The notes beneath the pieces were generated by a model. That model worked only from the letters and a program-made list of their open reading frames with translations, had not been told where the DNA came from and made no database searches. From UBA4055 sp964648295 (GTDB lineage: Bacteria; UBA4055), in assembly GCA_964648295.1 (NCBI GenBank), contig CAZYNH010000017.1, forward strand, positions 1 through 53,135: a DNA stretch of 53,135 bases, written 5' to 3'. The translations under genes and the position numbers were made by a program. Positions within the stretch are counted from its first letter, which is position 1; every line of letters starts with the position of its first letter. This document shows, one piece after another, positions 41,965-49,632 of the stretch.

Positions 41965-42435
41965 TTATTCTCTGTGCTTCATGACAAACACAACATTCTG
42001 TCCATTCAGATAGCCTATGATGAATGATATCGGAGAAACTACCAGGCCGAGACCTGTGTAAATATATGAATATTGCGGGGGACCATATTCGCTTTCTAAT
42101 AAAATGTCTGAAGTTATACCTACAGCAAAACCTAATGCAATCGTGAATAATGCTGCCTTAAATGCGGTTTGTACAGGAAATATCTTATAAAATAATATGC
42201 TATTGACTTCTTCAAAGCTTAATGAGTCTTCATGCTCTTTACCGTATACAAACTTTCCCTGCCCATAATGTAAATTCTCCACTACCAGAGTGTCCCCTCT
42301 CACTAATATGACGTTGGCTCCTCTGTTTTCCGCCGCGATATTGAAATCCCGACCTGACTCATGCTTTGAAAGTGTACGCCTCCCCGAGCAGGACAGGATT
42401 AATAGTGCTGTAAGGGCAATTATCAGTATTTTCAT
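41965..42435 (-). CDS. Small lipoprotein, function unknown
   Basis: A 156-residue predicted lipoprotein: MKILIIALTALLILSCSG gives a lipobox with Cys16. A short beta-rich part (about 30-80) holds NVILVRGDTLVVENL and FEEVNSILFYK, then two hydrophobic segments (about 92-110 and 125-143) with Gly-rich faces suggest membrane association. No family recognised. GGAGGG lies upstream of the ATG, and a promoter is placed about 105 bases upstream. Confidence 0.6.
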   Translation of the reverse strand: MKILIIALTALLILSCSGRRTLSKHESGRDFNIAAENRGANVILVRGDTLVVENLHYGQGKFVYGKEHEDSLSFEEVNSILFYKIFPVQTAFKAALFTIALGFAVGITSDILLESEYGPPQYSYIYTGLGLVVSPISFIIGYLNGQNVVFVMKHRE

Positions 42436-42541
42436 ATAACCCTCCGTTCTGTCCCGACGATATTAATTCTCCTTCATCATAAATAAATATCTTGGCATAA
42501 AAGTGTCCAATTCAGCTTCTGATACTTAAGTTTGATATTTC

Positions 42542-42569
42542 TATATAATGATAAAAAATTCTGAGTCAA
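42542..42569 (-). promoter_or_regulatory. Promoter upstream of the small lipoprotein gene
   Basis: Minus strand: -35 TTGACT (42569-42564), 16-base spacer, -10 TATATA (42547-42542). It sits directly after the GNAT gene's stop and gives a leader of about 100 bases. Confidence 0.5.
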
Positions 42570-42573
42570 GCAG

Positions 42574-43044
42574 TTAAATATATATTCTTACTCTCAGCTG
42601 TTTTTCATTCTTTTCTTCAATAGCATGATAATATTTACGCCATATACTGAGGGAATATTCGTTTTCTTTTTCTATATAGCTCCTGACTTCTACAATTCCC
42701 TTATCTCTGGCTATGTCTAATATCAGCCTGAATGCCTCAGAGCAGATTCCCTTATTCCTGAACCTGCTTCCGACCCAATATCCGATCCTTGCCGTTCTCA
42801 GCTTTTCATCAATATGACTTAAACTTATCATACCCGCGAACTCATTCCCGTACCTGATCGCAAACTGAACAGAATTCGTCTTTTTGCACCAGTCCGAAAC
42901 AAATTTATATTCTTCCTCAGCCGAGAACACTTTATCCTCAAGACCGAGTTCTCTCCTTAGAACTTCATCTGTACGGAACATCTCAACCATATCTGCTGCG
43001 TTTTGGAGGCTGAACGGGTTAATGGATATCAATTTAATCCCCAC
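42574..43044 (-). CDS. GNAT-family acetyltransferase
   Basis: A 156-residue N-acetyltransferase of the ribosomal-protein/antibiotic type. Acetyl-CoA motif A is recognisable as RIGYWVGSRFRNKGICSEAF, followed by the IVEVRSYIEKENEYSLSIWRK block typical of RimJ/RimL-like proteins (ENxxSxxxxxK). It is the third gene of the XRE-ImmA/PIN/GNAT run, and its 5' end overlaps the PIN gene by 16 bases. The GTG start at 43044 is used; an in-frame TTG nearer to GGGGA (about 43033) is a real alternative. Whether it acts with the toxin-antitoxin pair or is a passenger is unknown. Confidence 0.75.
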   Translation of the reverse strand: MGIKLISINPFSLQNAADMVEMFRTDEVLRRELGLEDKVFSAEEEYKFVSDWCKKTNSVQFAIRYGNEFAGMISLSHIDEKLRTARIGYWVGSRFRNKGICSEAFRLILDIARDKGIVEVRSYIEKENEYSLSIWRKYYHAIEEKNEKQLRVRIYI

Positions 43045-43532
43045 TTCTCCAGTCTTGATTCTACTTCAGCGACCGGAAGTCTAGTATTAATAACCGTTAA
43101 TTCTATCAGTTTTTCATAAGCATACTTTGATGAAACAACTCCATTATCAACAAGCTGATCAAAAACGAACAATATTCCCCTGACTTCCAGATCCGCATTC
43201 TGAGCAATTTTTCGGAGTTTCCCGTCCCCTGTCATCAGTATTCCATGAGTTTCTTTAGAGTGATGAAGTACAGAACAGTCGGTAATGCTTAAACTGCTGT
43301 ATTCTCCACTCAAATCTATTATTTTACTCAATTCGGCATCGTTAAAAGACTTTATAGTCATTTTTCCGCTATTTATTAATCCGTCTATTTTTATTCTTTG
43401 CAGTTCGTCGTCAACTTCAGCTATAACGAAATCTGTTGTATGATATTCATATCCCAGTGAACTTAGGAGCTCAAGCATATCAAGATCGGCCAGATCCATC
43501 AGAATATTAGCGTCATTGATCACGATCCTCAT
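43029..43532 (-). CDS. PIN-domain ribonuclease, probable toxin
   Basis: A 167-residue PIN-domain protein with the full acidic set of a VapC-like nuclease: Asp7 (INDANIL), Glu39 (FVIAEVDDE), Asp85 (SITDCSVL) and Asp103 (MTGDGKL). It should cleave RNA with Mg2+ or Mn2+. The start ATG shares a base with the stop of the XRE-ImmA gene (TGATG), the usual antitoxin-toxin coupling. It resembles PIN proteins found beside ImmA/IrrE genes; the RNA target is unknown. Confidence 0.82.
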   Translation of the reverse strand: MRIVINDANILMDLADLDMLELLSSLGYEYHTTDFVIAEVDDELQRIKIDGLINSGKMTIKSFNDAELSKIIDLSGEYSSLSITDCSVLHHSKETHGILMTGDGKLRKIAQNADLEVRGILFVFDQLVDNGVVSSKYAYEKLIELTVINTRLPVAEVESRLEKWGLN

Positions 43533-44590
43533 CAGTCGATAACCACCGAGAAATTCTTCCTGACTTCGGACAGCTGCTTACCAAGAAGCGACGCTGCTTT
43601 TCCGATCGAGATAAGCTCCTGAGTCAGGGCTCGGTAAACCAACCTGTAAAATCTCTCCGATTTTTCAGGTACGCAGTATCTCTGCATATCAACTTCATCT
43701 TTGATCTCGGTAATCGAATTATATCTCTTATAAAAATACTCCTGACTGGATTTGCTTATGATCTTTTCATCGACGAGCCTGAAAATTATTGCCTGTATGC
43801 TTATCCCGAAATTCTCCTGAACAGCCTTCAGTTCCTGAAGCGAAACTCTTTCTCTTTTGACCCCGAAATCCTCACTCAGAACTTTTGAAGGAAGAAGCAT
43901 ATTACCTGCGAAAGCGTTGCAGAAATGTTCCTGATCATTTTCGGTGATATCGTTTTTGAAATCAAGAAGCAGATGCCCGAGTTCATGAAGAAGAGTAAAT
44001 CTTTTTCTTTCAGTATTCATTTCGTTATTGATCACTATTACCGGATATTTATTGTCTATAAAGGAAGACAGACCGTCGAATTTGTTATCTTCTGCCGATA
44101 TTTCTAACACTTTTATTAGATTAGCCTCTAAAAGCTCGATAACATTGTGTATCGGATCGTGACCGAGATCCCAGGCTTTTCTCAAAGTTTCCGCAGCTTT
44201 TACAATATCCCCGTAAACTTCTGCCTTTAAGCCGGACAGAGGATTTCTGAACTCTGACTTTATCGCAAGAATACTCTCAATATCAAGATAATTCTCGACG
44301 CTTTGAAGAACTTCCTCTTCAAGCGCTTTCTGCTTCTTTACCGAAAGACATGATTTCTTTCTGAATTTAACTTCCTTCAGTTCGACAGCGGACGGTTTAA
44401 AAAAATAATCCGCATTCTGCTCCAGAGCCTTTGCCATCTTGATCAGACCAGAACTGTCCGGAATCGACAGACCTTTTTCGTATTTACTAACCATCTGCTT
44501 CGACACATCCAGCATACCCGCAAGTTCCTGCATCGAATAACCTTTAATCAGCCTTGCGCTCTTCAGCCTATTAGAAAAGATATTTTTCAT
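43532..44590 (-). CDS. XRE-family regulator with ImmA/IrrE metallopeptidase domain
   Basis: A 352-residue protein. Residues about 8-62 are an XRE helix-turn-helix (LKSARLIKGYSMQELAGMLD, VSKQMVSKYEKG). Residues about 170-275 are an ImmA/IrrE (COG2856, DUF955) zinc peptidase with LLHELGHLLLDF (HExxH near 201-205) and a downstream EHFCNAFAGNMLLP that supplies the third ligand. A C-terminal helical region ends the protein. It is the likely antitoxin and repressor for the PIN nuclease encoded next; the peptidase could cut a repressor or itself on a signal. GGGAG precedes the ATG; the operator and promoter are at 44606-44644. Confidence 0.85.
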   Translation of the reverse strand: MKNIFSNRLKSARLIKGYSMQELAGMLDVSKQMVSKYEKGLSIPDSSGLIKMAKALEQNADYFFKPSAVELKEVKFRKKSCLSVKKQKALEEEVLQSVENYLDIESILAIKSEFRNPLSGLKAEVYGDIVKAAETLRKAWDLGHDPIHNVIELLEANLIKVLEISAEDNKFDGLSSFIDNKYPVIVINNEMNTERKRFTLLHELGHLLLDFKNDITENDQEHFCNAFAGNMLLPSKVLSEDFGVKRERVSLQELKAVQENFGISIQAIIFRLVDEKIISKSSQEYFYKRYNSITEIKDEVDMQRYCVPEKSERFYRLVYRALTQELISIGKAASLLGKQLSEVRKNFSVVID

Positions 44591-44605
44591 TTTTTACTCC
44601 CTGGC

Positions 44606-44644
44606 GGTTGACACTATATAGAACAATTTAACACTTTGTCAACC
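44606..44644 (-). promoter_or_regulatory. Promoter/operator of the XRE-ImmA/PIN/GNAT operon
   Basis: Minus strand: -35 TTGACA (44642-44637), 16-base spacer, -10 TATATA (44620-44615). Perfect 8-base inverted arms GGTTGACA (44606-44613 on the plus strand) and TGTCAACC (44637-44644) bracket it, one over the -35 and one at the start site. This is a likely autoregulatory site for the XRE protein. Confidence 0.65.
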
Positions 44645-44666
44645 AAAAGGCAAGAAGTAATTCAAT

Positions 44667-45518
44667 TTAATTTATTTTCTTTGACAACTCAAAAAGCATA
44701 TCAGCAAGCGTAGCAATACGCTCTGAAGGTATAATTCGTCTGAATCTTCTTATCTTCTTTGCGGTTGTTTGATTCATAAAGTCTAATAGTACAGTTTCAT
44801 ATTGTTTCCACAAACCGTCATCGTTTAATAACTCGTCAAACTCGGTTGCTTTCAAACCGTCTTGAGTAAGAGTATTCGTATTTTTAGCCAATATAATTAA
44901 ATACTTATTTGTTAAATTAACCTTTTTTATTTCCTGATTGATTTGATTATTTGTCTTTTTAAGAATATTTATAACTAAATTATAAAAATCAATGAATACT
45001 TTTTTTTCTCCTTCTAATTCAGATAGTTTCTGAGTTCTTGGATTTTTTATTCCAATCTTAGAATTCTGCAGCTTCTTCAAATATGATTTTATCGCTTTTT
45101 CGTCTCTATCAGATTTTAAGATATCAGTGAGATATTTCCTTTCCTTTCCTTTCAGAGAATATTTTTTATTATCTAAAAAAGGCATCGCTTCTCTGAACAA
45201 CGCAAATGATCTTAATTCTTTAAACTCTTTAGCAATTTGCTTCTTATCGGAGAACATATTTCTTATTCTCAGACACCTGTTTTGAAAGTCCCTGCTTATA
45301 TAACTTTTTTGAGTAATATTGGTAACATTCTCTGATTTACCGTAAATTGCCCTGAATAAAGAATTTGGGGTTATGTTATTTGCCTTAACATAATTTTTTA
45401 ATATTTCACCGATTTCCCACATGAATTCAATCAGTATAAACGGTTTATAAATATATCTGTTTTCCTTAAATTCGTTGTATAAAGGTGTGATTTTTTTTAT
45501 GAGATTTGTGATTTCCAT
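44667..45518 (-). CDS. Unknown protein, partner of the GHKL ATPase
   Basis: A 283-residue, Lys-rich, mainly helical cytoplasmic protein. It was not recognised. The N-terminal part (FMWEIGEILKNYV, then ISRDFQNRCLRIRNMF and LRSFALFREAMPF) has a faint likeness to the helical N-domain of DUF1016/YhcG proteins. The C-terminus (AKKIRRFRRIIPSERIATLADMLFEL) is strongly basic and might bind nucleic acid. It begins one base after the GHKL gene stop, so the pair is almost certainly co-translated and may form one complex. The region is AT-rich compared with the core genes. Confidence 0.55.
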   Translation of the reverse strand: MEITNLIKKITPLYNEFKENRYIYKPFILIEFMWEIGEILKNYVKANNITPNSLFRAIYGKSENVTNITQKSYISRDFQNRCLRIRNMFSDKKQIAKEFKELRSFALFREAMPFLDNKKYSLKGKERKYLTDILKSDRDEKAIKSYLKKLQNSKIGIKNPRTQKLSELEGEKKVFIDFYNLVINILKKTNNQINQEIKKVNLTNKYLIILAKNTNTLTQDGLKATEFDELLNDDGLWKQYETVLLDFMNQTTAKKIRRFRRIIPSERIATLADMLFELSKKIN

Positions 45519-45519
45519 A

Positions 45520-47259
45520 CTAACCTATATCTGATAAATTTTTGCCTACATTTTCTTTAAGCATTGATTCAAATTGATAGATAAACTCCACAAGGTTCTC
45601 AAACAATTTTTTATTATATTCCGGCTGTCCGTGCCTGGTTTGCAACTTGTCTTTATAATGAACTGTAATCTCACCAGCTAAGTAAGTTATAAGTCTTTGC
45701 GAAATTTTCGAATCACCTTTCTGAGATTTTTGTACTCTTTCTTCAAAATCGGGATGCCTACGGAATATTCTAACATCGTTTCCGATCAATTGAGATCTTA
45801 ATAGCTTATCGTCTTCGTTTAAAGGTGGATCAATATCTACAATTTTTATATTAAAACCACTTTTTTTCTTTTCTTGACCTTTAAATTCAGAATCTTCAAA
45901 TAAATTATCATCTAAATTATTAGGAGTATGACTACCGTCTTTATCACCACCACCTGTATCGTTGCCTTCTTTACCGCTTGGTCCTTTTCCTTCACCTTCA
46001 TTCTCGCCCCCCCAACCTTCGCCGCCGTTAACATTTTTCTTATAACCTCTATCTTTCTTACCAAATCCGTCTTCGAAAGCCTGACCACTCTTACCTTTTC
46101 CTAAACTAACATCATTTCCTTGAAGGAATTGGGTTCTGAAGTTCATTGAATCTATTCTTGCGAGTTTCGAAAGCGCTTGATTAAGCTTATCTTCCAATAT
46201 CCTATAATGCTGATCGTCAGTTTCTTTGTTTACTTCTTTAATTACATCAAGAATTAATGGTTCGAGTTCTTCTAAACTGAAAAATAAAGCTTTAGAATTA
46301 TCGTTGTTTTTAAAATCATTCCTTGCTATTGTTGGTTCTAAAAAATCAGACAAATCAATATAGCCTGTCATATTAGGATGACCCCAAATATCACTTTTAT
46401 GTTTTGATTTGAATTGCTTAATTTCTTTGATTTCTGCGATTCTTCTTCCCTTAGAAATGAAAACAGGTGGCTTGTTGATTGTTTTCCCTTTAGTGATCTT
46501 CAGAAAAATATTTATCGGAAATACAGAAGTGATACTTTCTAATCTTGGTGATTTTCTACCTTTCATAAATCTTAAACTATTCAAAGTTTCTGTATATTCC
46601 TCACCTTCAAATTCATCGTAATTAAATGATTTGCATGTATAATTATCTCCCGAAACATCATTCACTAAACTAATCCTTAGATTTTTTCTTGCAAGTAATA
46701 ACTCAAAATGTTTTTCTATTTCGTTCTTTATTTCTTCGAAATTGATTTGTTTCCACATAGATTTATCAAAAGCAGATAGGATTACTCTCGTGCCTGAAGT
46801 ATAATTATATTTTACTAATTTTGGGTTAGGGAATGATACATCTTCCTGATGATCAGTATGGAATTGATCTCTTTTAATTACAATAAATTTTCCTTTCTTT
46901 TCATTTTCAAGCTTTGAGATTATTTCCAGTTTATTACATGCTGCCATAAAAGAATAAATCCCGTATCCGAATTGACCGTTCGTCCATGGCTGAGCTTTTT
47001 TATCAGAATTTCCAATTTCCTGAACAACTTTCGCAAAATTTGTAATCCCGTAGCAGTTATCTTCTACAACTACAGAACAATTCGTGATTGTTAAACATAT
47101 TTCAATTTTTTTTCTGTAGGAATTGTTTTGAGGATTGAAATATTCCTCGGCACTGTCAATCGAATTATCAATATATTCCATAAAAACTCGATTAGTATCA
47201 TTGTAAAGACTTGCGATGTTTGGAATAATACGAGGTGAAATGTGCAGTTTGATAGTCAT
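45520..47259 (-). CDS. GHKL (MORC/HSP90-like) ATPase with Gly-rich linker
   Basis: A 579-residue ATPase. The N-terminal GHKL fold has all boxes: MEYIDNSIDSA (Glu28, Asp31-Asn32), VVEDNCYGI (Asp67, Gly71) and NGQFGYGIYSFM (Gly-rich lid near 95-100). A transducer-like domain follows to about residue 330, then a helical stretch, a strongly Gly/Lys/Glu-rich low-complexity linker (about 395-440) and a C-terminal alpha domain (about 465-579). The layout resembles the bacterial MORC/MutL-like ATPases described beside restriction-modification genes, and this one lies in such an operon. These clamps dimerise on ATP and may trap or compact DNA (known for MORC, inferred here). AAGGAG precedes the ATG. 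Confidence 0.8.
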   Translation of the reverse strand: MTIKLHISPRIIPNIASLYNDTNRVFMEYIDNSIDSAEEYFNPQNNSYRKKIEICLTITNCSVVVEDNCYGITNFAKVVQEIGNSDKKAQPWTNGQFGYGIYSFMAACNKLEIISKLENEKKGKFIVIKRDQFHTDHQEDVSFPNPKLVKYNYTSGTRVILSAFDKSMWKQINFEEIKNEIEKHFELLLARKNLRISLVNDVSGDNYTCKSFNYDEFEGEEYTETLNSLRFMKGRKSPRLESITSVFPINIFLKITKGKTINKPPVFISKGRRIAEIKEIKQFKSKHKSDIWGHPNMTGYIDLSDFLEPTIARNDFKNNDNSKALFFSLEELEPLILDVIKEVNKETDDQHYRILEDKLNQALSKLARIDSMNFRTQFLQGNDVSLGKGKSGQAFEDGFGKKDRGYKKNVNGGEGWGGENEGEGKGPSGKEGNDTGGGDKDGSHTPNNLDDNLFEDSEFKGQEKKKSGFNIKIVDIDPPLNEDDKLLRSQLIGNDVRIFRRHPDFEERVQKSQKGDSKISQRLITYLAGEITVHYKDKLQTRHGQPEYNKKLFENLVEFIYQFESMLKENVGKNLSDIG

Positions 47260-47273
47260 AGATAACTCCTTAT

Positions 47274-49616
47274 TTATACAGTTTCAATAAATTCTTTCCC
47301 GATACCTTCGAAAAGCGAAGCTAAATGATCTTTATCTTTTTTTAGCAATGTGAACAAGTCTTCGATAATATCATTAAGCTTAAAAATCAGTTCATTATGT
47401 TTTCTTGCTCGTTCAAAAGAAGTAAAATGAGAAAAATTATGGAGAATTTTTAATTCATTGACATCTCCAATAAGAGTTTTTACTCTATTATCTATTTCGT
47501 CAGTGTTACCAGGTAGCTTCATAAGAGTATAGATTTCTAAAAATCTCCTGATTACATTAGGTATCATATAGCTTTTATCTTCGGGATAATTCTCTGATTT
47601 AAATAATTGAATTTCTGAGAAAAGATATACATATTCTGAATTATATTTACTTAAAGCTCTTGGCATTGATACTAATTCAGAAGAATCATTTGCTGGTCTT
47701 CTTACTAAGTATAAGTTTAAGCTAGGAACTTCTATTTTTTCTCCTTTAGAATCTAGTATTTTTTTTCTTCGTTTTAAATTGTTTGCATCTTTTAAAAATG
47801 AAAAGAAATCGAAGTTATGAGTAGAAATAAATATCTGATTGAAGCAGTTTGTGACTTTCTCAGGATTAGCAGGATCAAGTCCTTTTCTAAAGAAAAAAGA
47901 ATTAATAAGAGAAGATACTTGTGCGATATGATTCGCATCAAGACTTGAAATCGGATCATCAATAAATATTATAGTATCTTGTAACTGGGATTCTATAAAA
48001 TTACTTTCGAGCATAACCATAAAATGCGCAAATGCAATTGCTGTTTTTTCTCCCTCGCTTAAATTCTTTGCAACATTTTTCTCTCGTTTTAAAATAAAAT
48101 GATCATCTTCCGTCACATCAATATTAATATCATCTCTATTTAAAAATTTTTTTATAAAATCTTCAAGTTGTTCTTTTCCTTTTGTAATATTTTTCAATTC
48201 AAAACTTAAACTAATGTTTTCAGTACTCTTTACTTTAATCAATTTTAAACATCTTTCTTTGTGACGTTCTTCAATATCCTTAGCTTTTCGTATAATAAAA
48301 TAGTCTTCATTTAATAAAAATGTAGCCACTAAATACTTTTTATACTTATCACGAGCAATTTTCTGTGTTTCTTCAAATTTGGAAACGATTTCGTTGTGTT
48401 TAATAAAAACTTTCTCTATTTTATCAATCCAATCTGATAGGTTTTCGTGTGGTTTTAAGTCAATCAACCCTATTTCTTTTTTTACAAACAAACTTTCATT
48501 ATATTTCTCATTTAAGCTTTTATCTAGAGTATCAAGAGATTTAAAGTATGAATTACTTATGTCACCATAGCTTTGGGTTAACATACTAAATTCGTTTTGA
48601 CAACTTTCTATAAGATCATTTGCACTCTTTTGACTCCATTCAAGGTTTTTAATTTGATTTCTTTCTAATTTTATACTCCTTTTTATTTCGTCAATTCGTT
48701 TTCTCAGTTTTGCTGCTTCATTTGTATAGAATGAATTTAAATAATCTAATCTATTTTGTTTTATCTCGTTTCCACAAAAAGCACATACTTTTATACTCTT
48801 ATATTTTTCAGAATATAACTCCAATCCAGTTTTTCCCCAATCATAGAAATCGTTGTTTAGAGAAAGTATCGCATCTGTTACACTTTTTTTGGGTTCCTCA
48901 TTAAGAATTTCAATAGTATCTTTTAAAATATTTGGGAAATTAATTTCAGGTTTAATAATTGTTATTTCATCCTTTGGTTTGCTTGTAAGTGAGTTTTCTT
49001 TTATTTCATTAAGCTCTTCTTGTTTTAAAGATGTATAGCTTTCTAAGGGTTTATCAAATGACTTCATGATTGTTTTAAAATGACCTTTATCAAAATCGAT
49101 TAAACTATTAAAGCATTCATTTTTTATTCTTTTGGCTTCTTTAGAAAATTTACTCTCGAACTCATTAAATTTATCAATATTTTTTGTGTATTTACTTATT
49201 GATGCATTTACTCTATCTATAATTTCTTCATTTTTTTTTATTTTGCTACGAATTTCTATACCACCACCAACATCGAACGAAATTCCTTTTATCTTTTTAT
49301 TTTCATTGTCAAAACCTAAATTCTCTTTAATGAAATCACTATTGAATACTTTAATTTTTATATTAGACTCCAATCTATTATCTTGGTTGATTATTTTACC
49401 TGAATCAGATAATTCAATCTCATATTGTGAGCTTGTGTAGTCACTATCAAGAGTATAATCTTTATCTAATAATAAAAAAAGCCTTGAAAGCGTCGTTTTA
49501 CCAGAATAATTCCATCCATATATAATGTTCTTATCATTAAATTCAATAGCCAAACCAGAATTTTTATAATTTTTAAAAACTCCGAAATCCTGAATTGATT
49601 TAATTTTTTTTATCAT
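47274..49616 (-). CDS. RloC/PrrC-like ABC-type ATPase, candidate anticodon nuclease
   Basis: A 780-residue ATPase of the AAA_13/RloC type. Walker A GWNYSGKTT (34-42) is followed by long coiled coils with a single zinc-hook-like CAFCG (near 279). Then come the ABC signature NLSEGEKTAIAFAH, Walker B TIIFIDDPISSLD (near 550) and switch His ISTHNFDF. After the ATPase come Arg690, Glu694 and His726. This spacing (+4, +32) equals the Arg320-Glu324-His356 triad I recall for the PrrC anticodon nuclease, in the context VIRRFLEIY...HNFSHF. Known relatives cut tRNA when the neighbouring restriction enzyme is disabled by phage. ATG 49616 is chosen over GTG 49622 because GAGG sits five bases before it. 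Confidence 0.75.
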   Translation of the reverse strand: MIKKIKSIQDFGVFKNYKNSGLAIEFNDKNIIYGWNYSGKTTLSRLFLLLDKDYTLDSDYTSSQYEIELSDSGKIINQDNRLESNIKIKVFNSDFIKENLGFDNENKKIKGISFDVGGGIEIRSKIKKNEEIIDRVNASISKYTKNIDKFNEFESKFSKEAKRIKNECFNSLIDFDKGHFKTIMKSFDKPLESYTSLKQEELNEIKENSLTSKPKDEITIIKPEINFPNILKDTIEILNEEPKKSVTDAILSLNNDFYDWGKTGLELYSEKYKSIKVCAFCGNEIKQNRLDYLNSFYTNEAAKLRKRIDEIKRSIKLERNQIKNLEWSQKSANDLIESCQNEFSMLTQSYGDISNSYFKSLDTLDKSLNEKYNESLFVKKEIGLIDLKPHENLSDWIDKIEKVFIKHNEIVSKFEETQKIARDKYKKYLVATFLLNEDYFIIRKAKDIEERHKERCLKLIKVKSTENISLSFELKNITKGKEQLEDFIKKFLNRDDINIDVTEDDHFILKREKNVAKNLSEGEKTAIAFAHFMVMLESNFIESQLQDTIIFIDDPISSLDANHIAQVSSLINSFFFRKGLDPANPEKVTNCFNQIFISTHNFDFFSFLKDANNLKRRKKILDSKGEKIEVPSLNLYLVRRPANDSSELVSMPRALSKYNSEYVYLFSEIQLFKSENYPEDKSYMIPNVIRRFLEIYTLMKLPGNTDEIDNRVKTLIGDVNELKILHNFSHFTSFERARKHNELIFKLNDIIEDLFTLLKKDKDHLASLFEGIGKEFIETV

Positions 49617-49632
49617 GTTCACCTCGAATATC

